Part shown: positions 11,473 through 24,838 of the stretch, piece after piece
How the letters are laid out: every line of letters begins with the position of its first letter
How positions within the stretch are numbered: position 1 is the first letter of the stretch
Origin: Xylaria sp. FL1777
Lineage: Eukaryota > Ascomycota > Sordariomycetes > Xylariales > Xylariaceae
Assembly: GCA_022578965.1 (NCBI GenBank)
Contig: MU400510.1
Span: 496,001 to 560,000 of the forward strand
Reading direction: 5' to 3'
DNA: 64,000 bases
Notes under the pieces: generated by a model
The model's input: the letters and a program-made list of their open reading frames with translations, nothing else
Database searches by the model: none
Told to the model about the DNA's origin: nothing
Program-made: the position numbers and the translations under genes

Positions 11473-12895
11473 CAGATGGCAGATGGCAGGGAGAAGACTT
11501 GGTGGAGGACCCATGCGGTAGCAGGGATGGGCTAACCCAGACAAGCTTGTACCTGGATGACGGACACTGGCTGTCCCAGGGACAAGACAGTGTGGGTGGG
11601 TTCCGACGGGGAGGCGATGGTGCTGGAGTTTGGGGGTTTACACCACAAATAGGAAAGGCGCATAAGTATATACGTATATACGTACCAGTGCTAACAGATG
11701 CTGTCGCCCTCGTGCTCACTTGCCGGGGGGGTGGAGGAGTGGTGAGAGGAAGGGTTGTAGCAGTTACCTATGTATGTAGGTAGTATGTCGACTAGGTATG
11801 TGAGAACACTGTAGGAGGTAGCAGTGAAGGGTGGTATGGCGACGTTTCGATGCTGTCTGTATGCTGTAATCCTGCTCAGCCCAGCCTGAGGCCAAGACCG
11901 TCGCAGGACCAGATTTCGGGACTGACCCTTGGTTGCTGCACCGCCCAGGTTGCTTTTGGCCCTTTCGAGACAAGTGTGTGGAGCGTGAATAAGTATTATT
12001 GATATACTACTAAGATGAGTGAGAGTGTGTGAGTGAGAGAGAGACTGCACAACCTGGCAAGCCGAATGCTCTGTGACTGGCCGATCGCGAGTAAGTAGAG
12101 GAGCCGATATCGAAGATGTCAATATGTCGCGAAACTCGAGCTTGTGAGTAGTATACCTAGATATTTCCCAGTGCGGAATGACCCAAAGTAGAGGACGGCA
12201 GAGATCAAACTGATTTGCTCAGAGGAGAGCCCTGAAGATATAGGCAAGTAGAGACAGTACCTAAGTAGAGACAGCCAGAGAAACTGTCTTTCGTGCTTGG
12301 TTTTCAGTTGGCGGAGCGGGTGGAGCAGCCCTAAAATGTAAGTACGCAGTAAGTTGGGGCCTGCGTATGAGAGAATAGGGACCTGTGGCGGAAGCCTATG
12401 TGCATGGTGTCAGATGTTACCAAAATAGGTTTAACCGCCCGGAAAGTACCTACCTTAGTGTTCGGATGGCAGCCAACACTGAGTGTTGGTGTACACTACT
12501 GGTGCATAAACTACCTCAGCAGAGGTCAGGTACACACACTACATACAGATGGGCTAGTGCTAAGCTACACTAGTACGGGGCTAGGCAGTGGGCAGAGGGA
12601 GGGAGACCCACTCGGGAGCCTATCTATGGTACCTACCTGTGTGAAGATGGGGCTCCCGCTTTTAGCGGCGCGCTTCAGTTTGATACTTCGCGGGCGACCC
12701 TCGAGGCTTCAAACTAAAAAAGGCAGTCTTGTCGTACCTGTCGGTGTATTCTGCTGTCGCGTGGTGTCCGGAATGCTGCCACGGTTTGGTCATGTATATA
12801 GGCTTTGCCGTGACACCGGTGACAGCCTGCTCAGCGGGTGGGCATTAGACTCTCCGGTCTTGACGTATGCAGGGCCAAGTGCTAACGTGTAATAC

Positions 12896-12918
12896 TAATG
12901 TTAATGTTAATGTTAATG
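12896..12918. repeat. TTAATG tandem repeat
   Basis: About four head-to-tail copies of a 6 bp unit in the gene-free stretch. Confidence 0.8.
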
Positions 12919-15900
12919 TGATTGTTATTCCGGCGCGAAGCTGCCTGGGTAACCCCGAGAGACGTTCCCGTTGGGCCCTCTTGCTTCTGGCGTCTTGAAG
13001 GTCTACCTAGGTAGGTCAGAGGTTGTCCTGGTGCTGGTTTGTGTGCGCGAGTCCGGGGCCGGGTCAGGAAGACGATAGTATTATGGGGGGGGCAGATAAC
13101 AGCAACACTGAGGAATACCAAAATAGTGCAGCCAAGGGCGAATGAGGGCGCCAGAATTTGCTGCACACTGATAATTAGGAGGCTCGACTAGTGTGCTCTC
13201 GGCCGTGCACTTGCTTTTCCTTTATTTTTCCTTAATATATAGGTAAGCAAGCCTGCCTTCACGATGCAAGCAGCGGCTGACCGTCTGTCTGCACACCAGG
13301 GTAGCAATGGCAGTTAGCTCCGGTATGTACGCGCAGAGTATTTTTAGGACGTTAGGTATTGTTGAGTTGTTGGTGCCAACGTTCCAAACGTGGACGGCGA
13401 TCTTCGACTCCCTCCGGGATCTTTAATCGGAAAAGGCAATATGCGGTGCGCGCTATGTACGTGCGAGTAATCGCTGCGCCTGGCACTCGCTTGCTTGCCG
13501 GCAGCTGGTTGGCTCTGCTATGTACCTATAGGCATATATCCTGAGCAAACATTAGGCACTTAGTATACTCCTTGGTGGAAACAAGTATACTGGGGGGGTA
13601 CAGACACCACTAACCTCGCATGCAAGCCGGTCGTCCTAGGGTATGATCAATACTACGAGCAGCTACCTGGCTAGCTAAATGGACGCTGTATGGACGGCAG
13701 GGCTAGAGGGCCTGGGGCGCGTGGATATGCGAGAATATACCGAAGACGTTTCGACGAGATGAACAAAGAATGGACAAGGAATTTTGTACGAAAGTAATAG
13801 ATGCTACCTATCAAACTCCGTTGTGCCTGACACCACTCTTGGACTGAGAAGTGGCCTTCCTTTCGACAGAAATGCCCGGACAGGTAGAGAGAGAAGGAGG
13901 AGAAGGGGAGGGAGATGAACGTAAGGTGTAGGGGGTCGGGCAGTCAAGTATTCATTGCATTTGTATGTCCCTACGGCCGGTTTGTACTATCTACCAACCC
14001 AGACAATCAACTAGGCCAGGTATGTACTCATAGTTATACAATATAATGACCTCGTAGCACAGGGGCGGGCAGGTGTATGGACGACAAAATTGCAGATCAC
14101 TCATCTTGTGGATCTCTAATCATGGATGTCTCCCTTACCATCACGCTTTCGCCGAGCCGGTACGAGCACGCGACCTGCAAAGCTACGCTTCGTGGTGCGA
14201 GGAAGCATTATTTAAGTAGGCCTAGATCGAAGCCGGCGCTTCTTCTGCTTAGACTAGCGACAGCCTGAAGATTGACCCGACACCATTTTGCCTTGGTTTC
14301 GGCCAGCAGTGCTGTACGCCCGAGTCGAGTCACCTAACCCTAAGAGGCGGCCGTAGGGAGGAAGGGAGAGAGCGAAACGGGCGACCAATGAGAATGCAAA
14401 CCCGTGAAGTTTGCTGGGCGAATTCCTTGTACACTTTTTACATAAGTATATGAGGGCCACCTGTGATAGCTGGCTATGCGCTGGCTGGTGCGATGCTATT
14501 GCGAGTTGTCTTCACCGACAGCACCTAGTGTGAGCATTCAATAATCCCGTGCTTCCAACGCATCAAGCTCACCACTGCCAAGATGGTTCGGGGTCTTCAG
14601 CGCAATCTAATGCAAGAATGAAATGCAAGGTTGTGAATGCTGTCTAATGTCTACGTCTACAGTTTAACGTCCATACATTCTCGAGGATTATTGCCTACTA
14701 GCTACGTTGGTTTCACTTCAAGCATTGCTTCGTTTCGCTAACGATAAGTAGTACAAGAATACCTGTTCAAGCCACCCACTGGCTTGAAGTCAAGGGCTCT
14801 GCCTGCTTTCACAGATCAGTAGAGTTGCACAGCAGCGAAGCTCGCCTCGACAAGAGAACCGTTGGTTCCTGACCACCGAGGCCTAGTAACGCGTCGAGAT
14901 GCTGTAGAAGGCCACAAGCCTTTGGGTTCAGATCCTCTCCGGACTATACAGGAAGAGGAGCAGGAACTTGCAAGAAGCAATACCCCTCAAGATGTGCTCG
15001 ACGAAATGAATGACTCACTGCGTGAAACAGATCGCCACGTTCTAGCGCTCCTTGCAGTACGTCAAACACAAGGTGACTACTCGTACACACGCCGTAGCTT
15101 GTTGATCTATCTACCTCATGGGCAACAGAGACGACGGTAAGCATGAAGCTTCGGCTTATTTTGCGAAACCGCACCATTGCGCGGATGGGTGGGACAGATG
15201 AACAGACGCACTCCGTCACCAGACAGCAACATGGACGCCTATTAAATCATGATGCTATGCATCAGACCACCTCCTGACGGCTGGATGCAGACCTTGCCGC
15301 CAGTGAGAAAGACGCCGTTGTGGAATGTGACACTGACAGTCAATGGAGCTCGTTTCTGTCAAACCAAAAAAACACCACCGGTGATAACGATAAATGCGTA
15401 CAATAATCTGTTCCGCTATAGACAGAAAGGCAAAGGCATTATTGATATTCGGCTCAATGTTCGGCTCCACCAGCGCGCCATGTCTTAGTTAGTCCCTTGG
15501 AAAGTTATCTTTATTAATCAGACTGATAGGAATTAATACTTGGAGACGCATCACTAATAGTGCATAGTAATGGAATGGGTTTGTGAGAAGTGAACTCCCC
15601 CGGGCCAATCAAAGCTATGTCTGTGCTATTTTGTCGAGCTCGGCTGGGCGGAACCGTTGGCAGCTCATCGTCGCCGGTATTGTGACACGGGAAACTGCAG
15701 CAGCCTATGGAAAGAAAGACCTATAGTACATATGCCGATCTATGAAATCCGGGGTTGGATTATAGTCTAAAATAGTAGGTATCTGCTTTACCTAGACTAG
15801 TGCAAATAGGAGATGTCTATTGAGAAAAGGAGAGCTAGTATGCAGACGATTAAGTTCCCAAGAACAAAGTACTTCTCTCCTCCATGAACATGGAAACTAC

Positions 15901-16887
15901 CTATAGGAAAAACCTAGGGTGCAGATAAGCAACGGAGTACAAGCCATCAATAATAGGCTACTGCATGAACAAACAGAGAGATTCAATTTTAGACGGTGAC
16001 AAAGACTTGAAAATATCCCCACATCTATTGTTGGCAACGAATTACAATTGGGTAGTATAGACTGGTAGGTCAATATGGCCAATCAGCTTAACTTATGTAG
16101 GCTCGATTTTCCAATTCTGGCAAGGATTCAACTCCTGTAGGTATATACATCTCGGAGTATACCTGCACACTACGTACAGTACACTCCACAATTATTGCAA
16201 CGGGAATGTGGGAGCTTCAACATTCCACCTATCTACCTAGTGTACTACTTTACGTATAAGTCTATTATTGTCTATTGTGAATGGTGTCTGGTCAACCATT
16301 GAAAAATACCTGCGATTTTCAAGCCAATGGATGAAGGGCAATTCCTATTTTATCATATTTCATCCGTTTTTTTAGGCTAGCTGTGTGACTAAATTATGCA
16401 ATAGAGCACAATACTAGGTAGGTAGTATATCAACCTACCTGTAGTTGCTCTTTTTCCCAGCCCTTTTTTTTCTTCCGCCTTTATTATCATCTGCTTCTTG
16501 ATATGTGACGCCGATTGATGACGTAAATTGTTTTGCGTCAGTCTAGAAAGTACGGCGCATCCTTGTCAGATTTTGTTGGTGAGGATCGGTTTGAAAGTTA
16601 CTATAGACTCTGCCTACTTGTATTACGAACACATATTTTTCACATTGCACTTTGCAACATCAAAGAGTTCTAACAGCAAGTTATCATTTAGATTTCTAAA
16701 ATCTTGATGGAGCATAATTCATTCAGTTCAAAGGTCTCTTCTTCGACCATCATGTACCGAGCCTCTACGCCAATTGAATCAATGTCCCCAACGCCTCACC
16801 CCGTTATAATATCCTTCAATGAAGAACTGAAATAACGAAATAAGAAAAAAAGGCCAAATTGAAGGCAGGTCAACAATAGGATAAAGC

Positions 16888-19800
16888 TTATTCGCTATCG
16901 TCCATAGCAAAGTCGTCCTCTTCATCCTGCTCGTCGACTTGCATCTCATCATCATCATCATCCTCCTCGTCGGAGTCAATGTTGTAGACATAGACAGGCT
17001 TAGCCTTCGCAGCAGCCGCACGACCGGGTCTGCCGCGTCCCGTAGGCCGAGGAGGCGGAGAGTCAGGCTCCTCTATCTCATCGTCCTCGTCAGACAAATC
17101 AAAGTCGTCCTTCTTGGGCTTAGCCTTCTGGGCACCCTTCTTGGTAGCGTAGGCCTTGGCAGCTGGCGACAAGGTGGTCTTCTTTGGTACTGCTTTCTTT
17201 GCCTCACCCTTGGCAGCCGTAGGGACGCTAACTCCTTTCTTGACCGCAGGACCAGAAGCAGCAGATGGCTTAGCCTTCGACTCTTCTAAAGATGAGCGAG
17301 CGGGAGCCTTGGCCTTACTCATGACCTTGGTGACCGCTGGTAGGTCGTCATCAGAGAGGAAACTATCGAGCTCATCAACCTTCGCGGTCTTGTGAGGCGA
17401 CTTGGCAAGCATTTCGTAATTGGTATCATCATGATCGTCGGAATCAAAAGTCTTGGACGGCTTGCCCTTAGCTTTCAAAGAGGCGTTGCCGTCGCTGCTC
17501 TTTGGCCGTGCCATAGCAAACAAACTAAGACGGCCGGTCTTACTCTCAGAAGAGTCAGCAACATTGTTGTTGTTACTAGTCATCCCTTTAACTAAGGCAC
17601 CAACATCCCCGAGCATCTTGTCATCATCGCTGTCTGAGTCCTCAAACACGGTCCAAGCCTTGCTCTTGGTGGCTGCAGTGGCTGCGGCTCGCTTGCCTCG
17701 GGGTTTAGCAGGGGCGTCATCATTATCTGATTCTTCTTTAAGGGTAGGCGCCTTCTTCTTAGCAGGCTTGCTCTTGAGAGCGGCGTAGTCATCTTCATCG
17801 AATGGATCTGAATCGTTCTCCTGGTCATCTGACTTCGACTTTGCCCATGAGTTTTGAGCAAGCTTCGAGGAGGCCGACGGGGCAGGTTTTTCGACAATCT
17901 TCTCCGTCGCCTTCTTTGCTCCAGGCTTGGGTCCTCTCTTAGCAGTCGGGGCGTAATCATTATCAGCATCTTTGGCCTTGCGACCTCGACCAGCACCAAT
18001 TTTCTTGGAGGTACGGCGGCCCATTCTGCGAATACCTGTGCTAATCTCTTGGTCAAGGCGCAGCTGATTTTCCCATTCGGCCTCGAAGTCATCAAGGTCC
18101 TTGCACCAAAGGTCTTTCTCACTTAGCTTCTCGAGTTCGTCGTGCTCAGCCTTCTTCTTCGCAATTTGCTCCTTGAGACGGTCAAGCCGCTCTTGAGTGA
18201 ATGACCAAATGGGCATCTGCTGATGTTAGTGATGGAGTTATATAGCTAATTAATAAACAGTTACATACCGAAAGTAAGTAATCGTAACCATGAGCATCAT
18301 CGTTGGCGTTAAGCGCTTTCTCGTTTTCATCCGCTGTATCTTCATCCTCATTATCCTCCTTGGTCTTCGCATCTGCATTCTTGGCAAATGCCTCGTACTT
18401 GCGCTCACGAAGCTCGCCTACAATTATCTGCTTTTTCTTGCGTGATACTACGAGTTCGCCATCCATAATCTCTTGGACGAACCGAGCCTGGTTTTTCAAC
18501 TTTCGGTAATCCGAATGGTAGACGTTAAGCCAGTGAGCTTTTCGTTTAGAATACATTTCCATTCGGAACTGATAGAACTCTTCCATGATATCTTCGACCT
18601 TTTCATACTTGCGGATCATGCCACGTGTGTCGAATGCAACCAAGTTGGATGTGGCTATTTGCTTGACCAACTTAAATTTTTCGAGCAGACCTTCGTCAAG
18701 GGCAGCTTTCATGTGTTTCTCATCCAACTGGATCTCAAAATGAACGTTCTGGTGATCGTTAAATTCTTTGTAATCCTTGATGAATGATGGCGCCTTCTCA
18801 GCACGAATGATATCTTCGAGTCTCGCCTTGAAATCATCAGTCCACATGCGCACTGGCAGCTCAGTAATGATGACCTCATTGGGCTTCTTCTCATCTTGGG
18901 TCGCGATACCATTGCATTGGTAACGATTGCTCCCAGCTAGTTGGATTGTTCCTTTCCAGCCTCTGAACCAGGGAGTCATGGTCAAGAAAGGTTTCTCTTC
19001 ATCATCGTCATCCAAGCGCCCCATGCGTCGCCTGAGATTCTCAACAATGTCTATAGGATGATAATTCGGAATCGAAGTACTCCAACCAGTGCCGATGCCG
19101 TCCGCACCGTTCACCAGAACCATAGGGATGACAGGAGCGAAGACCTTCGGCTCAATTTTCTTGCCATCTTCGACGTGATGGTCTAGATTCGGCTCATCAA
19201 GTGAAGAGAAGACACGCCGGGCGAACGGTGACAACCGAGTGTGTATGTATCGAGCACTAGCAGCATCTGAACCGCCTGCAAGTCGAGAACCGAAGTTTCC
19301 GCTAGGTTCCAAGCAGTTCACATTGTTAGATCCAATAAAGTTTTGGGCTAAACCGATAATGGTCTGTTGCAACGATATGTCACCGTGGTGGTAAGCAGTT
19401 TGCCCAGATACGTAACCAGCTAATTCAATGACCTTCTGATCCTTGACTAGGTTGCGCTTCAAGCAGGAATATATGACTTTTCGTTGACCGGGTTTCAGAC
19501 CGTCGATAACAGAAGGAATAGAGCGCATGTTGTCGGCCATGCTAAACAGAATCAATTCCTTGTTGACGAAATCATCATAACTGACCTGCCTGCTTGAGTG
19601 GTCGAGATAAGTTCCAGGAACAAATCTGCCCAACCATTCCTTACGAGCATCTGCCTTCTTCTTTGAGAAAGCGAGCTCGAATAACTCGGCTTCAGTTGGT
19701 TGCATGACATCAAATTGCTTCAAGTGGTTGTCAAGATCGTTGAAATATACCTGTGCATCCTCGTTTGAGCTTGTACCCAACCCCTTGAAGTACTTGGATT

Positions 19801-21926
19801 GCCATCGTTTGATTTCAGATTGATGAGCCTCTTTCCATTCCTCATATTGAGGTTGAGTGAAGAAAGACTTCAACTTTAATGGCTTCTTAGGGTTGGATCC
19901 CTGCCACACCTTCACAATAGGTGTAATAAACTCCTGAAAAAAGCCCGATATCTTGAGGAGTGACGGGTACTGAACTTCGAGAAAATTGATAAGAAGACCC
20001 TTGATATGACTGCCGTCATGATCCTGGTCTGCCATAATCATCAAGTGTCCATACCGAAGACCTTTGGTATCATTATAGACTTGTTTGTGTTTTAAACCGA
20101 GGAACTGCTTGATATTTTGGATTTCTTGGTTCTTAGAGATCTGATCAATGGGCGCATCACGAACATTGAGCATCTTTCCTCGCAAGGGGAAGACTCCAAT
20201 ACGATCAGGGTCCAGAATAGCACGTCCAGCCACTGCTAAACTCTTGGCGGAATCACCTTCTGTCAAGATCAGGGTACATTCAGGACCATACTTGGTGCCG
20301 GCCAAGTTAGCATCGACAAGCTTCGCGTTGCTAATTCGTGATCGCTTGTTGCCATCACTTTTGGCGAGCAGCTTGTCGGCTTTCTGCTCAGCAAAATGTA
20401 GTATGTTAGCAACGGCATCTGTGTTTGCAATCTGCTTAAGGAACTTGTCGCTGAGGTCACACGTGCTCCCAAATTGAGCGGTTTTGGTCGTTAGCTGCTC
20501 CTTTGTCTGTGAGCTGAAAGCTGGGTTGGTGACCAGACAGTTGACAAAGATGAAGATATAATTCTTGATGTTATTGAGTTTCAGGGCAAGACCTTTTTTC
20601 TTCTTGTTAACATGTTTCAAGAGTGAAGTGCAGATCATATCGGCGATGTAGTTGACGTGAGTGCCGCCCTGCGTAGTAGCAATCGAATTGACGAAGGAGA
20701 CCTGATGGAATGTACCATCAGAGACGGTAAAGGCAACCTCCCACCTTGGATGTCCCTTGGAGTCCTCGAGGATTACCTTCCCGTTGGATTCTTCCGTCTC
20801 CCGCTCCTGTGCAATGGCCTTGGCATACATTCCGCAGTATTTCTCGAAATTTAGCTTCAGAAGCGAGCCGCCTAGGTAGACTTTGGCGCCTCGTACGGTA
20901 CCAGCCATGTCGTAGACACGACGACTGAGCAATGACTCGAGATCGTCGTCAATTCCATTAGGCATGCCAAATCGTTTGTAATCAGGTATGAAGGTGACTC
21001 GTACAAAATCGCTGGTCTTATTAGACGTGATCTTACCCTTATCCATCTTGCTCATGTTATCTCGCCACGTCTGCTTGTACCGCTTGCCGTTCTTAGAATC
21101 CTGACACTCTATCGTAAACTCAGAGCTAAAAACGTTACAAAGCTTTGCTCCGTAACCGTTTCGGCCGCCAACAGTGCGCTGTTCCTCGTCATCAAAATTA
21201 GAGCCAGCAAGAAGATGGCCAAAGACAAGTTCAGGGATGTAGACATTCTCCTTCTCGTGCATCTCGACGGGGATACCCTTGCCGTTATTCTCAATGGAGA
21301 TTTCGCCAAGCTCGCGGTTGATAGTAACCTTGATATACGTCATGTTGGGGTCATTTTGCTTGTTGTCAGCAGCATTGACAAGAATCTCGTCAAATATCTT
21401 GTACAGGCCAGGCACGAAGGTGACCTTGCGAAACTCCATCAACTCAGTCTCCTTGTTAAAGACCCACATCGTCTGCTCGGTAGGCTCAACGGATCCGATG
21501 TATGTGTCGGGGCGTTTGATGATATGTTCTAGTTGTGTTAACTTCTGGTACTTCTCTGTGGCTGTTTTCTTCTTGGTCGACTTGGAGTCTGACGGGCGGA
21601 CCAGCGCATCACCGTTTTCCTTCTCCGCCATCTTTTGTTTTTTTGAGTTCGGTAGTGTATGGGAGGAGCCTGGCCGTTCGTCGTCTTCCTCGTCACTGAT
21701 GGGTTTGGTGCGCTTCTTGGGGACAGACTTGGCTGGAGCTTTCTTCTTCACGGGTGCCTTAGCTTTGGGCTTCTGCGGAGTGGAAGGTGTCAGTTCCATT
21801 CAAAACAAGGCGGATTGGCTGGTTATAGACTGCACTGTCCAACCAAGATTGACATACCGGCTCCGGCGAGTAGGCTCCAGAATCACCATCGTCAAAAACT
21901 GAATCATCCATGCTGTCTAAGTCCAT
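16888..21926 (-). CDS. TOP2: DNA topoisomerase II (type IIA)
   Basis: Essential ATP-dependent enzyme that passes one duplex through another; nuclear, needed for decatenation and chromosome segregation. 1633 residues in three exons: 21858..21926 (23 codons), 18269..21772 and 16888..18216; introns of 85 and 52 nt. Domains in order: basic Lys/Ala/Pro N-terminus; GHKL ATPase with NAADNKQND (about 156) and GGRNGYGAKLCNVF (about 225); TOPRIM with the EGDSAKS acid at about 528 and DQDHDGSHIKG at about 605; breakage-reunion domain with catalytic Tyr in ARYIHTRL (about Y865); then an acidic/basic, Ser-rich C-terminal tail of about 400 residues ending DDSE. The second intron falls exactly between GYDYLLS and MPIWSFT, and its acceptor is a CAGCAG tandem. 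The length is typical for fungi. Confidence 0.97.
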
Positions 21927-23166
21927 GATTGGAGGTTCTAGGCGAGAGCGCGCACTGCTGCAATTGGTGATTTGGTAGTAAGACCCAAAGCTTGCTAACC
22001 AACTGAGCAATTATATGAAATGGATTGCATGAAACTGTCCGTCGCGGGTAGTAGTAAAGTCGCCTCGTTTGCTGGAGTGCATGTGAAAGTTGACCTTTTT
22101 GTTTTTTTAAATTGTTTACATGGTCGCGTTTAGATCGTCGCGTTTCGTCTATACAACCCCCGCTAAAATAAATGTACAAACATGGAAACCACGTGTATAA
22201 AAATGAACGTATTGGTTTCCCGAGGCTATGCGGAGATCGCAAGTATCTCTCTACGCATAATACTTAACCTTAGCGCCCCGGCCTTCAATGAGACCATTGA
22301 GGTAGGTACCTATGTACCTAGGTACTTAGATACATTCGCCCGGACTACGCAGTAATCTGGCGCCTGCACCTACCAAACGCTAACGTAGGTACGCAAGCTA
22401 GCTTATCCAATTAGTGACCGCAATATACAAAGGTTACATCACGCTAAGAAACGAGCTTGAATGATTCGCTAGGTACCCGACTTAAAGCCCTGGTGCACCT
22501 CCACACTACCCGCCTTTAGCATTCCCTCAGCCAATCACAGATGAACGCAAACCGACAAAAAAGACAAGGCGCGGTTGACGGGCAGTGACCATCTGCAGCT
22601 TTGTTATCAGAGTTAGACCAGGGCCGAGCCAGGGGGACCTTGCCCGGGGAGCCGGCCAGCACACGATCTTCATTTCATCCCCCTTCCTCCCTCTCCTTTC
22701 TCTCTTCTCCTCTTCACGATCATCGTCGTCGCCCTGTTGTCGCTGTCATTTGCGTGGTTCACTCCTTCTGGCTTCTTAGCCGTCCCCTCTCTATCTACAT
22801 CACTCCTCCCTTCTTTGGGCAGTCATTCATTCACTCATTCACTTGGTCTCAACTTCACTCTTTAAGTTGACACCGTCCAGTCCTTTTTTCGGCATTGCAC
22901 ATTCAATATCTGGAGCTTGCTCCCTTGCGTAGGCTTCACCGTCTTTTTTAGTGTCTTTAATATCTTTCATGTACAGTTTACTTCAACTTCTGAGAAACTT
23001 GAAGCAAAACAGTACAGTCGTAGGGGGGTTTTTCCTTGGGTGGATGAGGAAGTATTAACATGTCGTTTTTATAGTGCTACCATTTATATTGACTTGTACC
23101 CAAACGGACGAGCATTTGGCACGACGCATTCATCGATATTGTTACATTGCCAAACAGAAAATCAAC
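21927..23166. other. Divergent promoter region (TOP2 / small membrane protein)
   Basis: 1.24 kb between start codons on opposite strands. It contains a cluster of TAGGTACCTA-like words at about 22300-22330 and a long pyrimidine-rich tract at about 22674-22740, typical of fungal core promoters. No ORF of merit. Confidence 0.6.
22674..22740 (+). promoter_or_regulatory. CT-rich tract, probable core promoter / 5' UTR of downstream gene
   Basis: Dense C/T run on the coding strand about 430-490 bp upstream of the start at 23167. Such tracts often lie just before transcription starts in filamentous fungi; here the role is inferred from composition and position only. Confidence 0.35.
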
Positions 23167-23742
23167 ATGGAAATGGTCAAGACCCTGATTGCCCGAGGCA
23201 AATCTGTTCTCGCAGTTCGTGACGTCTCTGATAGTTCAGACTCCTGGGATTCGGCCATGAATGCCACGATTGCTCTGCTAGGCCTTGCTTTATTTGGTTT
23301 GGCTCTAGTCGGAGGTCTTTTAATGCTCCAACGGCTCCGCCGGCGACAGCAGCTACTTGATCAAACGCTGCCCAAATACAACGACATCGAGCACGAAGCT
23401 GGGCGAAATACACGCCGATTAACCATCCAGACTCCTGATGGCAAGTCGAGCATTGTTGTAGTCAATGGCCGTCCCATGTTGGCCGATCCCAACTCACCCC
23501 CGCATTCGCCCACCAATGTTCCTGAGATCCACATCACGTTTCCCGATGAGCAAGATGAACAAGGCCGTCGCAAGAATGGCCGGGTCCTTCTTGTCCGCGT
23601 GGGCGAGACGACAATCGGCCTTGAGCCCCTCAAGGAAGAGCAATTGCCCGCTTATGAAAAGGAGGGCAAAAACGCCTTTTACTCTATCGATATGGATCGT
23701 ATTGGTGGACTGAAGGAAAAGGATGCTTCACATTTCGCGTGA
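23167..23742 (+). CDS. Small single-pass membrane protein, conserved fungal type, function unknown
   Basis: 191 residues, no intron. The start chosen is the ATG of MEMVKTLIARGKSV; an in-frame ATG at 23074 would add 31 residues of unconvincing sequence. One strong transmembrane helix lies at about residues 34-57 (LLGLALFGLALVGGLLM), followed by the basic flank QRLRRRQQ. The N-terminus is short, and the roughly 130-residue soluble tail has LPKYNDIEHEAG and LPAYEKEGKNAF, proline-tyrosine motifs of the kind that recruit Rsp5-type WW-domain ligases. The positive-inside rule suggests a cytosolic tail. I do not recognise the family. Transcribed divergently from TOP2. Confidence 0.75.
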   Translation: MEMVKTLIARGKSVLAVRDVSDSSDSWDSAMNATIALLGLALFGLALVGGLLMLQRLRRRQQLLDQTLPKYNDIEHEAGRNTRRLTIQTPDGKSSIVVVNGRPMLADPNSPPHSPTNVPEIHITFPDEQDEQGRRKNGRVLLVRVGETTIGLEPLKEEQLPAYEKEGKNAFYSIDMDRIGGLKEKDASHFA

Positions 23743-24838
23743 ACCATATTTAACCCAACTGGTTGCCTTCCAACTTACTTGTGTCCAATGATCCGAGCAT
23801 CAAGTACTGTCGTATATCATACGGCTCGGGTCTAAAGGACAAGCCTGCATATACGCTTCACGATCAACTGCTTTACATTTACTGCATCTAAAATCTTCAG
23901 CGCTAAGGGGAGAAGACGGTGATGTCAAGTGCTGACAGACCGCATTTAGATGATTCACGGATGTCTTTTTTTCCCCTGACATCCACTTCGATGATGATGG
24001 CGTTGGGTATATATCAGTCTCGTATATAGCGATACCACTTTTCCGCTACCTGTCTTTTGAGAGCTGAATATAGCGAGGGCTTGAGGTTTTACTCTAGCGG
24101 ACTATATATTCGTAACTGTATAATTGATATTACTCTTGGCGGAACTTCGATAGTTGCGCTGCTCAGCTACAATCACCCTGATTCAAACTTGGCCCACGTT
24201 TTGCCCGTGCGTGATTAATCTATACAGGTTGCAAGTTATAAAAATCATAGACAGTCATTACCGTGTTATTCTCACCGATGAGCTCAGAAATACACTGGTG
24301 ATTTTCTTCTCGGCTACAAATCCCTCCTATTCGTATAAAGCCTTAGTATAGAGATTCTTCTATATCATCCATCTATAGCATGGATTCCAAGTCCGCGTAT
24401 AGTCAAACCACCCCCCATACTGTCGATATATATCACTTAGCTAAACAATAGGCACAAAACCACGTTGTTACATAGAACGCTGAGGGAATAGGGGCGAGAA
24501 TTTCTCCACTACACCTGAACCCAGGCCTTGTGCGATACAAGAGAAAACGCACATCACGAATCATACACAATTCTCGGAAGAACTTGCAGCGCATTGGTAA
24601 CGCGGTGTTTTATGATCAATATGTCCGAGCGAGCGACTTGAAGAGAATACATATATATACATATACACAGAGAATCAACCACAACAATCACAACCACCCA
24701 GTAGTCAGTCGATGATTGATGGATACCGAGTATCCAAGGAGATCCAGGGCACCGCAAGATCCATCCACCAATCCTCATTTTCCACACAACCCTATTTTTC
24801 TGCCTATTTCACTCCCTGGCCCTCCGGATTCGACGGGC
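23743..24838. other. Convergent intergenic region
   Basis: 1.1 kb between two stops. AT-leaning, with TATATA blocks near 24427 and 24650. Nothing gene-like. Confidence 0.55.

Larger units (their letters stand above)
10271..16887. other. 6.6 kb gene-free stretch
   Basis: No reading frame here has protein-like composition over a useful length or matches a family I know. The part next to 10271 should be the promoter and 5' leader of the Puf3 gene; its minus strand is very C-rich around 11390-11475. The rest holds TAGGTA/TACCTA words, a TTAATG tandem (12896-12918) and short AT-rich blocks. A stretch near 14823-15140 (+) reads as a helical, charged peptide but lacks a supported gene model. No tRNA, rRNA or transposase seen. 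Confidence 0.55.

Noticed and set aside
10793..11719. 308-codon open frame on the minus strand upstream of Puf3
   Set aside because: Its Pro/Ser richness reflects the C-runs of the DNA; no domain or conserved motif is visible, and other frames of the same DNA are also open.
11229..11783. 184-codon frame on the plus strand
   Set aside because: Glycine-rich because of G runs; it overlaps the previous frame and has no protein-like pattern.
12398..12892. 164-codon plus frame in the gene desert
   Set aside because: Composition looks random, no recognisable family, and neighbouring frames are equally open.
14880..14945. tRNA-like B-box (GGGTTCAGATCC)
   Set aside because: The T-stem does not pair and no A-box or acceptor stem fits upstream.
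17592..18122. 176-codon minus frame within TOP2
   Set aside because: An alternative frame of the basic, low-complexity TOP2 tail.
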